In this document: positions 55,586 to 64,000 of the stretch, piece by piece
Layout: each line of letters opens with the position of its first letter
How positions within the stretch are numbered: position 1 is the first letter of the stretch
Assembly: GCA_934045905.1 (NCBI GenBank)
Contig: OW203768.1
Location: 25,759,060 to 25,823,059, forward strand
Direction of reading: 5' to 3'
Origin: Leuctra nigra
Taxonomy: Eukaryota > Arthropoda > Insecta > Plecoptera > Leuctridae
DNA: 64,000 bases
Made by a program: the position numbers and the translations under genes
Notes under the pieces: generated by a model
Database searches by the model: none
The model's input: the letters and a program-made list of their open reading frames with translations, nothing else
Told to the model about the DNA's origin: nothing

Positions 55586-56201
55586 TGAGCGAGCGAAGCG
55601 AGCGCCTCCTTTTGACTCTTTTGACACGGACCTCGGTTTTTTTTTTTTTTTTTTTTTGGCCGTTGACTGGAGCAATGGAAGTCGCACCGTTTCACCGATC
55701 GATCTGAAATTTTGCACACATGTAGAGACAACCTTTTCTGTTTGCTGACCATAATTTTTTTTGAAATCCATTGATTGGTTAAAATTTAAATAAATATCTC
55801 CTGATAGGTTGAAAAATGAAAATGGTCTTCGATAATTCTAATCAAACTCATATTTTGCATGGTCATTAAGACCAACATTGTCTCTTATTTTACAAATTTT
55901 CATCCCTATCAGTTAAGAACGTACGCACTTATTGACATTTTTAATAGCTGTCAGAGATGAAGTATCGAAATAACTGTTTTTCCTCTGCGACATAGATCTG
56001 ATTTGCTTTAGGAACCACAGTGCTTAGATGCTATTTTCACGTTTCAATGAAAAGCAGATACATTTATGTTGACAGAGTGGATACTTTTTCAATTCAATAT
56101 AGATGTATATGTTTCTGTGCGTTCTACGCATTTCCGGTTTGAGAATTTGTACTACGTACCCGTGCTCGCTCATCAACGCGTTACACTGAGCGTTTTCCTA
56201 G
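55586..56201 (+). mobile_element. Helentron-like element, copy j (intact)
   Basis: 616 bp, near-identical to copy h, differing mainly in the length of the T run at 55637-55658 and a few substitutions. Ends CTAG|T. Confidence 0.8.
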
Positions 56202-56682
56202 TTAAGTAATTGTGCTATTTGAGGTGCCGAGATGTAAATCAGGTAAAATCTAAATCATTTTTATCGACATTTAAAATTGTTTTAAACTCATCTTCATCGC
56301 ATTATAAATGCCGTCCTCAAATCCAATGCCGAGGTACGCATAAATCTGCCATGGGCCCGGCTTTAGTTTACGTATGTAGGCATTTTCCGTGACCTCTTTG
56401 AATACCATTTTTGGACCACTCGTCAACTCTAATTTGAGCAATAATATCGTACACTATTTAAATATTCTCTCTGTCTTTAATATCTACACCAAAATGTATA
56501 ATTTTAACATCTTTGTTCTATTCTATGGGGAAAAAATATTAATCAGAGAGCTTCCAAAGAAGAAGTCGGACTTCTTTACTTCTTCAACCAGAGCAGAGAT
56601 CGTGGCATTTGGCGTTCAGTTTTGATGTCGACATGGCCTCTTCTCTCATGGACTCTCCAATTAGAACACAAACACTGTTCAG
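56202..56682. other. Unassigned stretch before the I-like LINE
   Basis: Short frames only. It may be the 3' end of an older LINE, but no RNase H or tail motif can be read. Confidence 0.4.
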
Positions 56683-59600
56683 CTACCCCCCGAAGGACTG
56701 CCACCTTGACGCGGTGGTGGGGCTTAAGGGGCCAACCCACGGGCTGGTCCCAACTAAGAGCAGTCCACTCATTGCACAGCGGGATTCGTGCATATCATCA
56801 TTTCACCATCATTTTCCTCTATTTTTATTTTCTCTGTCTCATTTTTAAATGCCATTCCTGCTTGTGCAATGAGTAATGTTGACGACTATGCGATACGGAC
56901 ATTCTCTATATATTATTTCACTTGCACCCGGTCGAGTGGGTTCCTGAATGGTGACCGGAGTGTGGCTTTGGGAGCAGACAACACTTTTCTCATTTCACCA
57001 CATCACCCTCATCATCATTCTTGTCATCTCCTACTTACCTGTTTCTTCTTTCCTTAGTTCTTCTTTCTTCTTCTTCCATTTTCAGTCGGCTTCCAGGTTG
57101 CACTAAAACGCCCACCCACGTGTTTGCCGTGCGTGGAGACCCGTAAGGGAGGAAAGGACGATCCTGGTAGCTGAGGATTCGTGGCATATAAAACCACCAT
57201 AATCCAACACTCTGCTTTGGCTTCTGATTCTTCCGAAACGGGAGGCTGGGGACTAATCCATCCCCAGCCAACCGGCTTGTTCGTATGTGTTAAAGCTGCA
57301 ACATGGATGAGCGGGTGGTCTACATTGGCATGATGATGCATACTGGTGTCCCAGTCGGTATGCTGTCACTCATGACTGGTGTAGCGCTACCCGCTATACC
57401 TTCTGGACAACAATGGTATAACTCGTTTTATATCCCATTTGTGGCTCTGTGGTGGGTGGGGATCCAGAAGATGAATTTATGATTGATTTTATTATGACGA
57501 CCACAGCAAATCCCCCCCCTCCCCCAATTTTCAACAAAGATAAACAAAATAATTTAACAATAAATATAAATTCAGAAGAATCTTTCCCCAATCTTATGGA
57601 TACAATTATTGATCCAAAGAACATTTATAAAACATGTAAAAATCCTAAATATTTCATCATAACAAGATCAGAGAAAGAACAGTATTTAGAGAAAGGTCAA
57701 GTTTTAGAGAAAGATGCAACGTTTAATGGCGTATCTCCTTTTAAACTACATACATTTATCGAAAAAGACATTGGCAAAGTTGAAGTAAAACGACTCCGAG
57801 ATGGCTCACTATTAATTGAAACAACTTCACAGCAACAATCTGATAATTTACTCGCACTTAAAATTCTAGGGACATTTCCGATCACCGTAGCGCCACATGC
57901 AACTTTAAACACATCAAAAGGCATTATATATTCAAGAGACCTACTAAGCTTTTCAGATGAAGAACTGCTAAAAGAATTTGAAAGTCAAAATATTATTTCC
58001 GTAAAGCGCATAATGTCTCGCGTAAATAAAGTATTGATACCGACTCCAATGATTGCTCTTACTTTCTCAACAACAATTCTTCCCGAATATATATTCGCTG
58101 GGTTTGTCCGAATCCCAGTTCGACTAAACATCCCCAACCCATTTAGGTGTTTAAATTGCCAGCATCTCGGTCACACTCACCACAGGTGTGAGAAGGCTTA
58201 TGCTTGCGACAGATGCGGTTCTCCGACCGAACATGGGAAACCATGCGACGGAGAACCGTTCTGCGTAAACTGCAAGGGTAACCATCCGTCCTGGTCCCGT
58301 GACTGTCCAACCTGGAAGAGAGAAAAAAAGATTCTAGAAATACAAACTAAAGAAAAGATTCCTCCTCAAGATGCAAGGCGCAAATTTTTCCAGCTGTATC
58401 CAAACTTTACGAAACCTAAAATTACATACGCACAATCAGTAGCAACTCCACCTCCAGTATTTACACCTAAAGCATCCGAAAAGTCCGAACTGGAAAATGT
58501 ATTGAAGATGATGGAACAATTACTCGCAGGACAAACTGAAATGAAAGCTAAAATTGATGAACAGACAAAACAAATAAATGAACTACGAAAAGAAAATGAA
58601 ACTCTAAAATTAGAAAATATTAAAATGAAATCTAAATTGGAAACAATTAATCCACCCCCTCAAAAGGTCGCTCCAGTAAAACCTGCAGCCCCAATAAAGA
58701 CAACCCCTAAATTAAACAGATCCTCCTCAAACTTGAGTACAGAGGATCTGAGAGCTGCTAAAGTTAAGAAGACGGTATTCATTAGTGGAGACGCTGATAG
58801 TGCAATGGATACCTCCGATACCAATCCCACACAACCTGGGGTTGGTAATACTAACTTAGAAAAGAAACAACCAACGTAAGTTTTAAAAGTTTTTAACAAC
58901 TTTACCAACTTACAACATCTGTGATATTTTCTGTGATACTTTTATATATATTTTTAATAGGTTTTTACTTCCTTCTTTACAAAGGAATAACTTATATTTT
59001 AATTTTACTCAGTATGGCTTTTATACAATGGAACTGTAACGGTTTTTATGCTCACTCTGAAGAGTTGAAGCTTTTAACCCTAGACTATAACCCTATTTGT
59101 TTCTCTTTACAAGAAACACGTTTTAAACACACTGACAAGGCTAATTTTAAAAACTACAATGTTTTTCGCAAAGATGTTGGCGACGTGGCAAGGGGAGGTG
59201 TGGCCATTGCTGTACACATGGACCAGTACTCTGAAGAGGTGACTATTCAATCATCTCTTCAGGCAGTGGCTGTCCATATACATCTTCCCCGCCCCCTTGT
59301 AATTTGTAGTTTATACTTGCCACCGTCAGACGTAGTTTCAGAAACAGATTTATTAGATCTAGTTCAGCAGCTTCCTTCACCCTTTATCATATGTGGTGAC
59401 TTCAATGCTCACAACCTGCTATGGGGTTGCGACAAAATCGACCGTAGGGGACGACTTATTGAGAAAGTGTGCTCAGACCTAGGTCTCATCATACTAAACA
59501 ACGGTGATCCGACTCACTTCAGCACAGGATACGGATCAACCTCTGCTATTGATCTGTCCATCTGTAGTCCATCTGTTGCACTGGATTATGAATGGAACGT

Positions 59601-61082
59601 CCATTGTGATCTGTGTAGCAGTGATCACTTTCCAATATCCTTACTCCCAGTTGAACCCTGTATAAGCCAGACAAGACACAAGAAATGGAAGATAGAGCGT
59701 GCTGATTGGTCAACATTCCAGTCGAAGATAAATTTAACTGAAACTGACTTTCCCGACATCCAGAGCCACGTGACCTATTTTACAGATGCCATAATCACTG
59801 CTGCTGGCCAGTCAATCCCACAAACATCGGGCAAACCCAGGCGACCATCTGTACCCTGGTGGAATGATGACTGCAAGGAAGCAATAAAGAAACGCCGTAA
59901 AGCTCTTGCTATATTCAATAAATATCCCACTCAAACTAATCTTTCTTCATTCCGTAAACTTAGGGCTAAAGCTCGCTTTATTATTAAACAAGCACGAAAA
60001 GAGTCTTGGAAAACTTACATTTCTACAATTACCCAACATACACCAGCATCAAAAATATGGGACAAAGTTCGAAAGATTACTGGAAGACACACCAATACAG
60101 GCATTGCGGGCATTATGGTGGATGGCCAACTCCAGACATCCACCGACAACATTACAAATGCCCTTGCTGAACATTTTTCTAAAGTGTCAAGTTCTAATAA
60201 TTATTCCAAAAACTTTTTACAAATAAAATTAAGAGAAGAAAGAAACTTTTTGAACTTTTACACAAAGCACGCATTTAACTACAACTTACCTTTTTCATTA
60301 TGGGAACTACAATCGGCCATTCAGGAATCCCGCGACGGAGCTCCCGGACCGGATTCTGTGCACAATAGAATGTTGAAAAACCTGCCCCTACCATCACAGA
60401 TGTATCTTTTAAACCTTTTTAATCAAATTTGGAATGAGGATAAATTCCCAGGCTCGTGGCTCGAATCTATTCTGGTGGCGATCCCCAAACCTGGAAAGGA
60501 TAAAACATTTGCAGTAAATTATAGGCCAATATCACTTACCAGTTGTATATGTAAAATAGTGGAGAGAATGGTAAATAAACGATTAATGTGGACACTTGAG
60601 AATGAGAATCTTATTGCTGAAGGACAGTCCGGTTTCCGTCGAAACCGCTCAACAATGGATAACCTCATTGAAATAGAATCATATATTCAAAACTCCTTTT
60701 TAACCAAACAACATCTGCTTGCTGTCTTCTTCGACCTCGAGAAGGCTTATGATACAACCTGGAGATACGGCATTTTAAAAACTCTTCATGCATGGGGATT
60801 CCGTGGCCACTTACCGAAATTTATTTTAAACTTTTTATCAAATAGGACCTTCAGAGTGCGACTTGGTTCCTCTGAATCCGACACATTTATTTTAGAAAAT
60901 GGCGTTCCACAAGGATCAGTTTTAAGCTGCACCTTATTTTTAATCGCTATAAATGGCATATCGTCCTGCATTCCACGTCCAGTACGATATTCACTGTTTG
61001 TAGACGATCTAGCAATATATTTTAACTCACCTAAAATAAGCATAGCAGAAAGACAAATACAGCTGACTATTAAGACCTCCCT
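56683..61082 (+). mobile_element. I-like non-LTR retrotransposon, 3'-truncated
   Basis: The 5' UTR from 56683 is GC-rich (GGTGGTGGGGCTTAAGGG) and includes a GTTTGCCGTGCGTGGAGACC region near 57121. Then come ORF1 (57479-58879) and ORF2 (59014 on). The element stops abruptly after the RT catalytic block at about 61082. RNase H, 3' UTR and tail are missing, replaced by repeat R5. Both ORFs are unbroken up to there, so the insertion is fairly young. Confidence 0.88.
57479..58879 (+). CDS. LINE ORF1 (Gag-like, three zinc knuckles)
   Basis: 466 aa. It begins with an acidic and proline-rich stretch (ANPPPPPIFN). An RRM-like or Gag core follows, then three zinc knuckles around residues 223-275: CLNCQHLGHTHHRC, CDRCGSPTEHGKPC and CVNCKGNHPSWSRDC. 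A predicted coiled coil (residues about 340-400, KQINELRKENETLKLE) and a Ser/Thr-rich tail end it. It is the nucleic-acid-binding partner of retrotransposition. An earlier GTG-initiated frame exists, but the first ATG is at 57479. Confidence 0.88.
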   Translation: MIDFIMTTTANPPPPPIFNKDKQNNLTININSEESFPNLMDTIIDPKNIYKTCKNPKYFIITRSEKEQYLEKGQVLEKDATFNGVSPFKLHTFIEKDIGKVEVKRLRDGSLLIETTSQQQSDNLLALKILGTFPITVAPHATLNTSKGIIYSRDLLSFSDEELLKEFESQNIISVKRIMSRVNKVLIPTPMIALTFSTTILPEYIFAGFVRIPVRLNIPNPFRCLNCQHLGHTHHRCEKAYACDRCGSPTEHGKPCDGEPFCVNCKGNHPSWSRDCPTWKREKKILEIQTKEKIPPQDARRKFFQLYPNFTKPKITYAQSVATPPPVFTPKASEKSELENVLKMMEQLLAGQTEMKAKIDEQTKQINELRKENETLKLENIKMKSKLETINPPPQKVAPVKPAAPIKTTPKLNRSSSNLSTEDLRAAKVKKTVFISGDADSAMDTSDTNPTQPGVGNTNLEKKQPT

Positions 61083-61110
61083 TCACCGAGAGACCAAGTC
61101 AAAATTTTAG
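59014..61110 (+). pseudogene. LINE ORF2: APE endonuclease and reverse transcriptase, C-terminally truncated
   Basis: 698 codons remain. The endonuclease shows IQWNCNG, LQETRF, GDFNAHNLLWG, STSAIDLSICSPS and SSDHFPI (catalytic N, E, D/N, D, H). The RT shows YRPISLTSCICKIVERM, GFRRNRSTMDN, VFFDLEKAYDTTW (A), NGVPQGSVLS (B) and YSLFVDDLAIY (C, FVDD). The I-clade style (IQWNCNG start) favours I/Nimb over Jockey. The frame ends in foreign sequence from about 61082; the thumb and RNase H are missing. It starts 134 bp after ORF1. Confidence 0.9.
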
Positions 61111-61520
61111 ATATCAGTGTAATATGAGCTCTTTACGAACATTCGTCATCTTGACAGTTTCGTGATAACATCGCCAGCCCAGCTCGAGATCGAGCGTCAT
61201 GGAGGGGATCATGTTACCAGTTACGCTCATAAAATTGCTAGTGGAATGTCAACAACCTGTCATTGTAACTCACAGAATTCATTCATTCATATGCGATAGC
61301 AAGAACAGAGATATTTTCTACTACAAACCATTCTTACCCAAAGTAATTTCAACTTGTTAAATTATATTAGAAAATTTATTTCTAGGGAATTATACTAAAA
61401 GTAAAATTGATCTATGAAAGAAATAAATACAGGTAAATATATTTACAAATTGCATCATGATTTATTACACCAAATGAATAAATTTTTTATGCAAGAAAAC
61501 ATTAAACATGAACACATTAA
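61083..61520 (+). repeat. Repeat 'R5', copy 2
   Basis: Related to 32230-32680. It replaces the 3' end of the LINE. Confidence 0.5.
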
Positions 61521-61948
61521 AAATACATGAAAATGGTTTTATTCAAGGAACATTCATAATATTGTAAAACGGCTAATAATTATGACCATATGACCATCGA
61601 CTACCAAATTATCGTAACAGACAACAAGAAATAAGTGAATACACATTTTGTACTTGAGTAATAAATAAAATCATACTATATAGGGCAGATTTTCATTACC
61701 TTCATTAACATCCACAATGTTAAAATTATCCAACAAACGAATGAAATGATATTATGTGGAATGACGACGAAGAAAGTACCTAAACTATAATCGTTATTCA
61801 ATAATTATCAATTGAAAAACACAGGTATCGTAGTCAAATCAGTCAAATAGTCGTATTGACACAAATATACAATTATAACTGTGCGACGGTTGATCCAGTT
61901 GTAAGTCAATTAAAATTTAATTGAAAATGAACTTCAAGTTATAATAAT
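61521..61948. other. AT-rich stretch, nothing recognised
   Basis: Short frames only; no repeat partner noticed. Confidence 0.45.
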
Positions 61949-62263
61949 CTAGTGGAGCGGTCGCTCCACCCAGCCAAGTCGTACCGTACACTCACAGTCA
62001 CTCAACACCACCGTAAATGCCTAATAAACTGAGGAGCAGACCAAACACTTTTACTGTAAGCAACAACATGGCATTTTCGGCCTACTGGATCTCAAAATTG
62101 GGAAATCTCACATTGTTGCGAAATATCTTAATTTAGAGCTATGGCTCACCTGACACCATATACCAATTTTGGGAACAGTAGGTTGTTCCATTTGCGAGCT
62201 AGAGGGCCGTGAAAACAGTGAAATTACACCGCTTTTATTATTATTATAATAATTATTATTATA

Positions 62264-63722
62264 CTAGAGGGTCCCGTCATGTCAAACATGACCAATGTGC
62301 ACCAGTGAGGTATGCGTAAATATAAAACGACAGCAATATTTGTCAGCAGAGTATGCGTCGTTAATACACTTGACGTCGTTGATGACCCAATCTTAACAGA
62401 ATACGTTAACAAATGAGGAACGAAGAAAAGCAATTTGATCATACCTATTATGGTGAAACAATTTCATATAAGTTTCCAAATTTACACCAGAGTATTCGTA
62501 CTAAGTAAAAATAAGAAGAAAAACATTGTATTCGCCGTAAAAATATATTACCTATATATAATACGTTACGTTGATACCGTGACCTGATGCCCACGACCTT
62601 TTCTTCATTTGTGATGCTATGCTATTACATGGTATCTACGGTTTCATTATATTATACGTTCCTCAGATGTAGGGCGGAAGTAAATTTGTTTGATTTTGCG
62701 GTGCACAATTTTGGATTGTAATCAAGCTCTATCAAGTACCGTTTCACTGATGTTAACACATAACGTTATATTGAAGTATTCTCTTACAATAACTCATGTC
62801 AATATTACAAATAATTGGTTGATGTCAGAAATACTGTTCTCTGAGCTCACTTTAAGAATATTGAAATGGACTTCAGCCCATCTACCTCTAATTAAGGTAT
62901 AGATATTCAGTTGACAATGTAAAACTTAAACATTGGTGATTCAAACTTTATCAACAGCAACATGAATTCGTTGTCAATACATGACTCAATACAGACCACT
63001 CTACGAAATAAGAAACGACTGAAAATGATTAATCTAACAACATTATTTAAAAACTTCGTCGGTTAGTTGGTTTGAGGGTTACAGAGCCGTGTTGATTAAA
63101 TGTAGGAAGAAAATAATACATTTGATCGTTTGCAAATTGCATCTTGAGGCCAATGTTAAAAATCTATCGGCCTTGTTTGGTTTTCATGGCCCTCTAAAAT
63201 GCAGAGGAAATGAAAAATTTATGAAAATTACACTTTGACGTTTCTTGGAGTAAAGAAGTTTTCTATGTAATGTCTCTTTTGAACGGTTATTATGTGTTAT
63301 AGTAGATTTTTTACACACTCAAAGGGATAAGGATTACGTTTTAGGTAAGCTATGATTATTTCTTTACTTTGTGAAGGCAAAAGACGTATTTTTAGACACG
63401 ATTGGCAATGAAAGGCCACCATTTTAAATACAAAATAATGCCGTTTTCAATGTAATGTAAAGATTTGGACAGTTATTCTGTGTTAAAATACATTTCTTAT
63501 AAACACAAAGGGATAAGGATTGCCATTTAGGTAAGTTTCAGTTATTTATTTATGCACAAAGAGCAGTAGATGTATTTTGGACATGATTTGGGCAATGTAA
63601 CGTCGACCATTTTAATTTTAAATACAACATAGAGAGTGTGCGCGCGAAATTGAGAGGATGCGCGCGCAGGCGTTCCTGACACACAGATAGACAGACAGAA
63701 CTGGGTAACTATAAGTAAGATG

Positions 63723-63723
<1 letters not shown>
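62264..63723 (-). mobile_element. Helitron family 3, non-autonomous, canonical ends
   Basis: 1460 bp. On the - strand it starts TCATCTTACTTATAGTTACC after an A. It ends GTCATGTTTGACATGAC (hairpin), GGGACCCTCTAG, then T. Target is A|T inside an ATT microsatellite, no duplication. No Rep or helicase ORF. Confidence 0.75.

Positions 63724-63771
<48 letters not shown>
63724..63771. repeat. (ATT)n microsatellite
   Basis: About 16 units. Its other part is at 62236-62262 across the Helitron insertion. Confidence 0.9.
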
Positions 63772-63773
<2 letters not shown>

Positions 63774-63779
63774 ATGATA

Positions 63780-64000
63780 TCAGGAAACGTCGCTATCACC
63801 GCCACAGCCTAAACGGCTTAACCAATCGATCTGATATTTTAACCACATGTGCACTTTTGGCGCTGAGGTGCCTTTTTATAAAACCAACCGGAAGCCGCCA
63901 TTTTGAAACAGGAGGTGACGTTTTATCTCGAAAACGGCTAGACCGATCGGAATGAAACCAGCGCCAAATGATTCAGACGGTCATCTATATGGAATATCAA
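63780..64000 (+). repeat. Copy of the GACGTCA/CCGGAAG family, runs off the window
   Basis: Contains AACCAACCGGAAGCCGCCA, GACCGATCGGAATGAAACCA and ATGGTCATCTATATGAAATA-like text (one change). Same family as 7790-9175 and 31540-32000. Confidence 0.65.

Larger units (their letters stand above)
61949..63900 (-). mobile_element. Helitron-like family 2 element, split by another Helitron
   Basis: The 3' end (- strand) is the hairpin GTGGAGCGACCGCTCCAC and TAG at 61949. The interior to 62235 matches 9230-9480, and beyond 63772 it matches the inverse of 9110-9180. The insertion of 62264-63723 into its ATT run separates the two parts. The 5' end lies past the window or is unclear. Confidence 0.6.

Noticed and set aside
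57035..57341. - strand frames in the LINE 5' UTR
   Set aside because: Shadow frames in GC-rich UTR, opposite to the element and without motifs.
63542..63805. Frame with poly-isoleucine
   Set aside because: Translation of the (ATT)n microsatellite.

Overview
The window looks like intron and intergenic DNA of an insect nuclear genome. It is AT-rich, has spliced genes with GT-AG introns, and is packed with nested transposable elements. The mix of Helitron/Helentron-like elements, Penelope, I-like and Jockey/CR1-like LINEs, hAT, Tc1/mariner and PIF-type repeats, tRNA- and 5S-derived SINEs, together with two secreted-protein genes, suggests an arthropod, probably a hemipteran such as a planthopper. 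That species guess is inference only. Nothing bacterial is seen.

Two host genes can be assembled from exons. (1) On the + strand is the 3' part of an S1A serine protease. The catalytic-Asp exon ends at base 20, and further exons lie at 12066-12182, 13785-13922 and 14326-14484 (catalytic Ser, stop). All junctions are phase 0, and the first visible intron is 12 kb of nested repeats. (2) On the - strand is a small secreted protein of about 185 aa with exons at 52456-52521 (TATA box and signal peptide), 50249-50416, 44805-44960 and 44252-44419. It resembles the DUF1091 / MD-2-like insect family. Its 5.3-kb second intron holds a foldback element with twelve 33-bp palindromes.

Layout. 1-14.5 kb: protease gene, whose introns contain a foldback repeat, a broken LINE, PIF/hAT/mariner-type MITEs, several Helentron-like copies and a tRNA-like element. 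14.5-17.4 kb: a tRNA palindrome and GGAACC arrays. 17.4-26.4 kb: two inverted copies of one hAT family with nested insertions. 26.6-30.6 kb: a Helentron-like copy split by a stack of other elements. 30.6-37.9 kb: Helitron ends, a near-perfect 395-bp inverted repeat, a Helitron helicase remnant and a hAT element. 38.2-40.4 kb: a Penelope element with inverted pseudo-LTRs. 42.4-44.1 kb: a second LINE remnant. 44.2-52.5 kb: the secreted-protein gene. 53.4-56.2 kb: Helentron-like copies, a SINE and a TIR element. 56.7-61.1 kb: an I-like LINE with both ORFs, 3'-truncated. 62.3-63.7 kb: a canonical non-autonomous Helitron in an ATT microsatellite.

The most striking structures are the foldback element at 45111-48551, the Helentron-like family whose insertion can be checked against an empty site within this same window, and the protease's unusual predicted S1 pocket. 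All identities come from reading motifs and comparing repeats by eye; no database search was done.
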